Source: Diplolepis rosae
Taxonomy: Eukaryota > Arthropoda > Insecta > Hymenoptera > Diplolepididae
NCBI GenBank assembly: GCA_030998225.1
Contig: JAPYXD010000581.1
Span: 1,922,001 to 1,986,000, forward strand
Length of the DNA: 64,000 nucleotides
Direction: 5' to 3'
Shown: positions 57,111 through 64,000 of the stretch, in pieces
Layout of the letters: every line of letters begins with the position of its first letter
Numbering within the stretch: the first letter of the stretch is position 1
The notes under the pieces: generated by a model
Databases searched by the model: none
The model's input: only the letters and a program-made list of their open reading frames with translations
Told to the model about the DNA's origin: nothing
Translations under genes and position numbers: made by a program

Positions 57111-57529
57111 TTAAAAGAATATCCGCTGAAAAAAATGTGAAAAAAATATATCCATATGGAGTATCTAGATATTTAAGTAGAATTATTAATTAGTTTTCCC
57201 ATATAAATATCCATGATTAAAAAACGCAACTCGCTCGAGGAAATTTTATTTTGCAAGAAAGATTCCACAAAAAAGATAAGACTCTCAAGCAGAAGAAATG
57301 GTGGGAGGCTGATTTAGCCCCTTCAATGAAATATTTTTCAATAAAGGAATTGAAATTAAATAATTAAAATAAGATTTAATAATTGAAAGATCTTGCCTAA
57401 AAAATATCTGTTACACTAATTATTTTATTTTTTATTTTCTACCACATTATCCCGTTTGAAAAAGAGTCTGATTGTGTATTACGTTTATTTAATTAACAGA
57501 ATATGTTTGTACTACATTCATTACCTTAA

Positions 57530-58395
57530 ACCATTATTACCCAAGCGAAATTCAGGCTAGATAGCATCAAACTAATTATTGGATCACTGTCCAAATGAAA
57601 ATAAAATTTAACGGTGTTTTTTCTGTATGAAATTCCAATTGTTTATGCGAAATTATTTAAACAAATTAACAAAAATTTTGCAATTTCAAAAAACTGATGA
57701 TGCCAATCGATTCTAGGGGAAAAAACAAGTTGAAAACCTCTATACTATTTTTCTGTCAGATTCTATTTTGTTAGTGTATTATCGTTACAAAATTAAATAC
57801 TCAGGTTCATACGGAAATCAAGATTTTATTCGAACTGATTAGGGTTTAGGGTTGCTTTTAGGTAACAGATTACATGTGTACAAAAAAATGGTATTGAGGT
57901 TTTCGACTTGTTTTTTCCCGTAGAATCGATTGGAATTATTAGTTTTTTGAAATTGTAAAATTTTTGTCAATTTGTTTAAATAATTTCGCATAAAAAATTG
58001 GAATTGCAAAAAGAAAAAACATGGCTAAATTTTTTTTTCGTTTGGACAGTGATACAATAGTTAGTTTGGTGCTATCTAACGTAGATTCGGCTTGGGGTAG
58101 AACGGAGTACAGCATCTCCCCTCGGGATGTCATTGTTTATAACGATAATACACTAACAAAATAGAATCTGACAAAAAAATGGTATAGAGGCTTTCGACTT
58201 TTTTTTCCCCGTAGAATCGATTGGCATTATTAGTTTTTTGAAATTGAAAAATTTTTGTTAATTGTTTTAAATAATTTTGCATAAACAATTGGAATCGCAA
58301 AAAGAAAAAACATGGGTGAATTTTTTTCCATTTGGACAGTGATCCAATAGTTAGTTTGGTGCTATCTAGCCTGGATTTTTCTTGGATAATAATGG
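57530..58395. mobile_element. Foldback with a third, internal copy of the arm
   Basis: Outer ends pair (CATTATTACCCAAGCG with GGATAATAATG-type right end). The arm, with GCCTGGAT, TAGATAGCACCAAACTA, TTTGGACAGTGATCCAATAG and ATCGATTCTAC, occurs once inverted (57545-57790) and twice in direct orientation (about 57880-58095 and 58160-58395). No gene. It lies in intron 1 of gene 2. Confidence 0.78.
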
Positions 58396-58715
58396 GTTAA
58401 TTGATAAAAAAAATGAACCACGATTTAAAAAGAAAATAAGTTTTTTAAGGATTCAATTTCATTAGTGGATTATGTTTACGACACCGCTCTTTTGACCCCT
58501 CGCACCGCACCATCACCAAAATAACACTGCCCAACAGCAAGTCTGTTGCATGAAATATTTTACATGATTCTGAGTTAATTTTGGATTCTGATTTGAAATA
58601 TGTTATCAGTTTTTCTGTATCAGCTCTAGTTTTTGAATAATAAGGTGGAGGGGGGAGGGGTGTTTTTTGAGAGAAATATGCAGTCACCGTACAAAAATAT
58701 TTAATTATAAAAAAA
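58396..58715. other. Spacer downstream of the transposase-like gene
   Basis: No gene or clear terminal repeat. A G-rich GGAGGGGGGAGGGG lies at about 58645. No CACAGG end of the long-TIR type was found here. Confidence 0.4.
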
Positions 58716-59951
58716 CTACAAATTCTGGAATTTTCTTTTATATGATTTTCTGCGGTTCTTGAATGATGAAGTGCTACTCTGAATACTCCATAAAAAATCG
58801 GCCATCATGTGTGCATCCCAGCGACCCTGGAATCGTTCCTCCATAGTCCGAATATCTTGGTGGAATCGTTCGCCCTGTTCTTCACTCAAGTCACCTAAAT
58901 TTGCAGGAAAACGATCTAAATAGCTGTACAGGAAGTGTACTTTGATGTTCATGTTGCATCCAAGTCGCTGGAAGTGAGACAACATCTCTTCAACGTGCTC
59001 AACGTAATCGTCAGCCTTTTTATTGCCTAAGAAATTTTGAATAACCCAAAACAACGAATCCCATGCATTTTTCTCAATTTCAGACATTGAAATGCTGAAA
59101 TCAGGATCATTCACCAATTTGCGAATTTGTGGGCCATCAAATATGCCTGCTTTAAGCTTTTCTGAACTTAGATTCGGAAACTTCTTTAAAATGTACTCGA
59201 AACATTCGCCGTCCTTGTTTAGTGCTTTAACATATTGTTTCATCAGACCAAGTTTAATATGCAGAGGTGGCAATATGATACGACCTCGTGGCACAAGAGG
59301 TGTATTTATAACATTCATGCTACCTGGAACTAGTGCTTCCCTAGGAGGCCAATCTTTTCTTTTCCAATGTTCTGATTTAGCTCCGCTATCCCATAAACAT
59401 ATGAAACAAGGGTATTTGGTATAGCCACCTTGTTGTCCTAAAAGGAAATTAACCATCTTAAGATCAACACAAATCACCCATTTATGTTCATCATACTTTA
59501 TCTTGTTCATGACCAATGCTATTGTAGGGTATTCTTCCTTAACTTTGGTTGAATATGCGATCGGTAAGGAGCCTAGTTTATTTCCGATGTGCAATAGTAC
59601 ACACTTCAAACTGCGTTTTGACGAGTCGATAAATAAACGCCATTCGTTTGAATTATATCTCAGTAAACCCATGGCAGTCATCAAACCAGTAATATCTGTG
59701 CAATACACAAAATCATCGTCTTCAGCGAAAAAATGAAGTAAATCTTTTTCTCTAGTCCGGTAATACGAAACTTTAGTCTCTTTAGTTACGAGATTTTTCT
59801 CTTTCAACAGGTACGCTAGTATTTCAGAAGAAGTTTTCGACAGTCGAAGGTCTCTAATTAAATCATTAAGTTCGTTTTGATTGAATGGTCTTGGTTCGAA
59901 ATAATTTTCTAGGATAAACTCGTCTGAGCTCGCGCAGCTTACCTCATCCAA
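58716..59951 (-). CDS. Uncharacterised multicopy transposase-like protein (long-TIR element family)
   Basis: An open frame of 411 residues, the best preserved member of the family that also lies in the transposon at 28283-34534. Visible blocks: an N-terminal acidic region to residue 35; WRLFIDSSKRSLKCVLL around residues 104-120; WVICVDLKMVNFLLG at 158-172; a CFIC pair with HW at 182-196; LPPLHIKLGLMKQ at 227-239; GIFDGPQIRKL at 269-279; and EEQGERFHQDI at 357-367. Asp109, Asp163 and Glu358 or Glu361 could form a DDE-type active site of RNase H fold, but that is inference. Residues beyond the first Met continue upstream in other frames to about 60110 with Cys motifs, so the product is truncated. 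No CACAGG ends were found, so it may be a relic. Confidence 0.7.
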   Translation of the reverse strand: MDEVSCASSDEFILENYFEPRPFNQNELNDLIRDLRLSKTSSEILAYLLKEKNLVTKETKVSYYRTREKDLLHFFAEDDDFVYCTDITGLMTAMGLLRYNSNEWRLFIDSSKRSLKCVLLHIGNKLGSLPIAYSTKVKEEYPTIALVMNKIKYDEHKWVICVDLKMVNFLLGQQGGYTKYPCFICLWDSGAKSEHWKRKDWPPREALVPGSMNVINTPLVPRGRIILPPLHIKLGLMKQYVKALNKDGECFEYILKKFPNLSSEKLKAGIFDGPQIRKLVNDPDFSISMSEIEKNAWDSLFWVIQNFLGNKKADDYVEHVEEMLSHFQRLGCNMNIKVHFLYSYLDRFPANLGDLSEEQGERFHQDIRTMEERFQGRWDAHMMADFLWSIQSSTSSFKNRRKSYKRKFQNL

Positions 59952-60110
59952 TCCATCAGATCTAAAGTTTCACGCCAGATTATTGGAGACTGGAACTTAA
60001 GAGGTTCTCTTCTTAGTGGTCCATAAACGTAATTCCTCAACACAGATTTTGCATACAACATTGGGCACCCAGTACTTGTTTTTTGTCTCCAATGGAAAAC
60101 CAAAACACTT
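59952..60110 (-). pseudogene. Decayed N-terminal part of the transposase-like gene
   Basis: Minus-strand pieces read NKYWVPNVVCKICVEELRLW and, in another frame, SPIIWRE, equivalent to the WVPHVICGLC and WHQPKD region of the copy at 29800. Two frameshifts separate it from the open frame at 58716-59951. Confidence 0.65.
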
Positions 60111-61690
60111 CAATTATGCTTGTTTTACGGAATCTGAGACACTTAAACGATATTTTTGAAAAAAAAAAAAATATATATATATATATAGTTTTGAATTTGT
60201 TAACCTTTTGCATTGTTTGTTCACGTCATCCACTGCAAATCGTAAACAAACTGGAACGCAAGAACGTACAGTATGAACGTGAGCTCGTTGTTCTCGCTTG
60301 TAAATTGTTTTTGAACATACAACAAAGCAACAACAAGCGTGTAAACCAGGTGTAATGGACTAAAGTTGATGTGAGCAGACTCAATATGCACGTAGTAGCT
60401 GTATCTCAAAAACTGGAGCTGCTAGAAAAAAACTGAGGGTAGATTCGAAATCAGCAACCTCGAATTAGTAAACAAACATAAAAATATTTCATGCAACAAA
60501 AAAAAGTTCAATTTTGTTGTGCTGTGTAATTATAGGAAGTTCCTAACCCGAGTTCCCCTATCATGAGTCTCTAGTGCACGGAAGAGATAAGTACTGGGAA
60601 ATTTACTTGACAGTCCTTGACTTTTGGACAGGACAAATTTTTCCGAAGATCCTATATACTTTCCATAAAGAAGCTTAGAATTTCATCAAAGAAAAGAAAG
60701 AATGTACTAGATTAATTCAAGCACAGTCAAAGAACGAAATTCTTTCAAATTTTATTGTATACCTGCTATACAAGTCAAAGAAAAATTCTTGGACTGCGCT
60801 TGAAAGTCTTGTGAAATTTTTACTGCCACTATGCGCAGTTGTCAGTGTCAGTTTTTTATATAAGCACAATTTTTATTCCTTTGTAAAGTGACATAAACTT
60901 CATAAATTCTGAAATTTTTATATTTAATAATTAAGAATTTATTAATTAATTAATTTAAAATTTCATCATTTAAAAATGTAGAAACATAGTAATTCTTCAA
61001 ATATCTTTATTATATAAAATTGTTGGTGAAACAAGGCGCAGCAATTTTTTACACGGCCCTGCATTTCCTATGGATAAATTGTACCCAATATTTTTTGGGA
61101 AATTTTGCAAGTGCTTCGGTAGCTGTGCGGTTTAATTTATAAAGTTAGACTGCATTATATATTTAGGTTAGGTAAAAGTTAAGGTTTGAATCTTATCAGC
61201 TTAAGATTAATTTCAACAGCGATAATATATTATGTTCAGCGATGTGTAGTGATAGTGTATAATAGTCCATAACAATTCCATTGACTGACTTGGAAGTTTT
61301 CATGGACGAGTGTTGTGCGAGCTCTTTCTGCCTATATTCAGAATTTCATATTAAATCTTATAAATATCCAATCTTTGAACTTTATTTTCTCAAATGATTC
61401 ATGGAAATTGAACATTTTGCGTACTCAGAATTTTCACGGACTTTCTACTGAATACTTTTGAAAAGTCCAATACTTTTTCCAGAATTGTTGATCTAATTGT
61501 ATAAGAACGGTACTTGTAGTCTTAAGTCACTTTTGAACGTATCTGAAAGTCGAGCCCTCTATCATGTAAATTACCCAGTACTTATGTTTTCCGTGTGTAT
61601 GTCTTTTTATAACAGATCAGGCAAACATGTTTTAATTCTTATGCGAACGTCAAAAGTCAGCTTCATGAGTTACAAGGCTTCTTATGTGTT
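60111..61690. other. Rest of intron 1 of gene 2
   Basis: AT-rich, with a short (AT)n tract at 60169-60187. A segment near 60445 (GATTCGAAATCAGCAACCTCGAAT) resembles the subterminal repeats of the long-TIR transposon (GAATTCAGCAACTCAAAAT), so it may be the eroded end of the copy at 58716. The last 110 bp before 61695 are paralogous to the 3' end of intron 1 in gene 1. No other gene. Confidence 0.5.
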
Positions 61691-61694
61691 GCAG

Positions 61695-61914
61695 GATCAA
61701 ATTCAACAGTGTTAGAAAGTAAAATAAACAAATGCTTGTATCCAGATCATGATTATGTTGGTCCATATGACGTCCTTAGTTCAACACAAAACAAATTCGT
61801 CGTTTCTGTTGGATGGTTGAGATGTGATATCACGTTCAAGGTGTATCATGTGTGTTTTGCAGTCATTTTTTCACCACGGCACGCTGTAACTAGTGCATAT
61901 CGCATTCGACACGG
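61695..61914 (+). CDS. Serine protease homolog gene 2, exon 2
   Basis: 220 nt, acceptor TGTTGCAG and donor GTAATT, the same phases as exon 2 of gene 1. It encodes GSNSTVLESKINKCLYPDHD, then FVVSVGWLRC and the position-57 block VCFAVIFSPRHAVTSAYRI. Tyr again replaces His57, and Cys58 is Arg, which removes the conserved Cys42-Cys58 disulfide. The exon is one codon longer than its paralog. A non-catalytic secreted homolog; exons 3 onward lie beyond the window or are lost. Confidence 0.85.
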
Positions 61915-61997
61915 GTAATTAAATTAATATTTGACTATAAGTAAATTTATGCAACGGAAACAAGTTTTTCGCGTCATTCCGGGATTATTTGGTAACA

Positions 61998-62146
61998 TTA
62001 GCAAATCGGGGAATATTTGGGGTGGGGATTATTGCTGCACTTGGACGGTAAAACTGACTGTACCAGCGCTTGCGCATGCGCAGTTTATGAGTTTTACCGT
62101 CCAAGTACGGCAAAAATCCCACCCCAAATATTCCCCGATTTGCTAA
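61998..62146. mobile_element. Hairpin MITE of 149 bp
   Basis: A near-perfect palindrome: TTAGCAAATCGGGGAATATT pairs with its complement at the right end, and pairing continues through GGGGTGGG, CTTGGACGGTAAAACT to a short centre (GCGCTTGCGCATGCGC). It is in intron 2 of gene 2, 84 bp after the exon. TTA/TAA ends may include the target duplication. Confidence 0.85.
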
Positions 62147-62540
62147 TTCGATTCGCTCTTTATAGGTTAACAGGTTTACTTTTTTGTGGACTAACTGCTC
62201 TCCCACAATTGTGGGAGAGCTGCTGCCCAACAGGAGGGAATGCTGTTGCTCCGATTAGATAATGCTGCGGCGAGTCATATAAACTGAGATTTGACTATAT
62301 TTTTCAATGGATAATTCGATTGTTTTGATATTTATGAAATCGCCGTTGATTACACAGGCCGACATTTTTTAGACCCTGCGACTAGACTATACTTTCCCGA
62401 ACGTTTTTGGTACGGCGAATCTGAATCTGAGCTCAGAATTGCTCCATCACGTCAGGTTTTCGAGAAATCCTAACCTAAAAGTACAAAAAACACTGTTTTT
62501 TGCTATATTTCGTGAATACAACATTACCGAAATAAGGTCG

Positions 62541-62939
62541 TCCAGAAGGCAGAAGAATGTGGACAATGTTTATTTTCAACAAGACGGCGATACGTGACAC
62601 ACAAGTAGCGAAACCATCGGTCTTTTGCGTAAAAAGTTTCCAGATTGAGTGATTTCTCGAAACGGCAATTACAATTGGCCGCCGAGATCATGCGATTTAA
62701 CACCTCTAGACTTTTTTCTTTGAGGTTACGTGAAAGATAAACTTTATGCTGATGCTCCTCAGTCAATTCAAGAACTCAAAGAGAAGATTCGTTCTGTTAT
62801 CGACGAAATAGAACCCCAAATGTGCGAAAATGTAATGGTAAATTTCATCAAAAGAGCATGGTCCTGCAAACGTAGCTGTGGAGGTCGTATGAATGAATTT
62901 TTTTTCATTGTTAATTGCAAACCTCCCGTTATTCAATGA
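62541..62939 (+). pseudogene. DD41D-like transposase, 3' fragment
   Basis: One frame with three TGA stops reads DNVYFQQDGDT, VISRNGNYNWPPRSCDLTPL, then DFFL and GYVKDKLYADAPQSIQELK, and ends near GGRMNEFFF. The spacing between the second and third Asp is 41 residues, as in the copies at 939 and 9110, but the sequence is a different subfamily. The 5' half is not found. Confidence 0.85.
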
Positions 62940-63016
62940 AATAAAAATCAAATGTTTTTCAACAAAAAACAAGCCTTCAGTAACATAACCTAAAAAAGGC
63001 ATTTGTAACCACTAGA

Positions 63017-63717
63017 CAGAGCTGGGTAACAATTTCAAAAGAATCCATTTCAAATACCTATTTAAAATGAAAAAAGCAATTTTAAATTTAGTATTTAAAA
63101 TATTAAGAAGAAAATCATGTTGCATTTTCTATTTTAAATATGTATTCAACATATTTTCAACTTAAAATACTATTTTCTGGTTTTCTTTGGTTCTGCCCTG
63201 GAAAAGTAAAAGCACATGTTGGCTTCCCACCGGACAAATGCTGCCATTGGTCAAAATTTGGCGCGCGATTTAAAATCGAATTAATTTAATTCGATATTGA
63301 ATCGCGCGCCAGTTTACAGCCGATGGCAGAATTTATCCAGCGGGAAGCCGACACGCGCTGCTCGCGCAGGCAGCCATTTTTCGAAACACTGTTTTTATTT
63401 TACTATTTAGTTACGCAGACATGATTTTTCGCCCAAAAAGAAAATCCATGGGGGACGCAATATTCGAGCAGCAATTTCTACTTAAAGGAAATGAACACAT
63501 CCGCAAAGCATAATAAATATTCTCGATGTAATTTTTTGTATTATTAAAAATCCATTTTGCATTTTGTATTAACCTATTTCAAATATACATTTTGCATTTT
63601 TCATTTTAAATAGAAAATAGGAAACCATTTTCTATTTTGCATTTTAAATAGATTTTGCGAAACTATTTTGCATTTTACATTTTAAATACATTTTGAGAAC
63701 CATTTAACCCAGCTCTG
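63017..63717. mobile_element. hAT-type MITE, copy 2 (701 bp)
   Basis: Exactly 701 bp like copy 1 at 7238-7938. Ends CAGAGCTGGGTA and its near complement, flanked by a perfect 8-bp duplication CCACTAGA (63009-63016 and 63718-63725). The central inverted block with GTTGGCTTCCCACCGG and CGGGAAGCCGACACGCG is conserved between the copies. No coding region. Confidence 0.95.
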
Positions 63718-63725
63718 CCACTAGA

Positions 63726-64000
63726 AGCGGAATCATTTACGAAATTTCGCTTTTTTCAATGAAACAATACTCGGTTCCACTTGTTTGATTCATTAATTCA
63801 TTTACTTTATTTACTTACAAGTCGCAAACAGTCGAAAAATTGACCACAAAGAATGTGAACTTCAAGAGTGCATAAAAAAAAAAACGAGCTAATATCACCA
63901 AACCCTGCGAGGGGTTTTCTTAGTCTGTTGGCATACTTTTATTTCACGTTAGACTTAACTGGGCTAGAAGCGATGACCAAAAATTTTTGCATTGTTATTC
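63726..64000. other. Window end, nothing recognised
   Basis: No gene or repeat is recognised in the last 275 bp. Confidence 0.4.

Overview
The window reads as nuclear DNA of an insect. It is AT-rich, its only real host genes are split by GT-AG introns, and it is dominated by eukaryotic transposable elements: mariner/Tc1, Penelope-like, BEL/Pao, hAT-, piggyBac- and foldback-type elements and tRNA-derived SINEs. The abundance of degenerate mariners and Penelope elements with a secreted serine-protease-like family would suit a holometabolous insect, perhaps a hymenopteran, but the species cannot be named from this sequence.

Host genes. Two tandem plus-strand genes encode secreted chymotrypsin-fold proteins. 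Gene 1 (CDS exons at 22389-22446, 35070-35286, 43550-43691, 45610-45873 and 46607-46759) can be assembled completely: 834 nt, 277 residues, phases matching at all four junctions. It is a serine protease homolog: His57 is Tyr, Asp102 is kept, Ser195 is Phe. Gene 2 (exon 1 at 55674-55731, exon 2 at 61695-61914) is a paralog that runs off the right edge; it also has Tyr at position 57 and has lost Cys58. Promoter, intron and exon blocks of the two genes are collinear, so they arose by segmental duplication.

Layout. 1-5.9 kb: Penelope-like element with long inverted arms, hit by a DD41D-type Tc1/mariner. 5.9-11.2 kb: tandem repeats, a mariner split by a 701-bp hAT-type MITE, a second DD41D copy and a truncated mariner. 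11.2-13.3 kb: second Penelope-like element, an inverted pair with hammerhead-like motifs. 13.4-19.0 kb: decayed BEL/Pao retrotransposon. 20-21.5 kb: Tc1-like remnant with AGGTCA-rich repeats. 22.4-46.8 kb: gene 1, whose 12.6-kb and 8.3-kb first introns are filled by nested elements. 48-51.6 kb: mariners and a decayed multicopy gene. 53-64 kb: gene 2 promoter, exon 1, intron 1 and exon 2, with further insertions.

Most notable structure. Inside intron 1 of gene 1 a 7.1-kb stack can be peeled apart: a mariner (27784-34912) was hit by a 6.25-kb DNA transposon with long inverted repeats (28283-34534, CACAGG ends, TAA target duplication). That carried a gene for a multicopy protein I cannot assign to a named superfamily, and was itself hit by a foldback element and then by another mariner. 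A better preserved relative of the protein (411 residues) lies at 58716-59951. This long-TIR transposon is the best candidate for an undescribed system here. A foldback element wedged between the TATA box and the initiator of gene 2 is the most suggestive regulatory observation.
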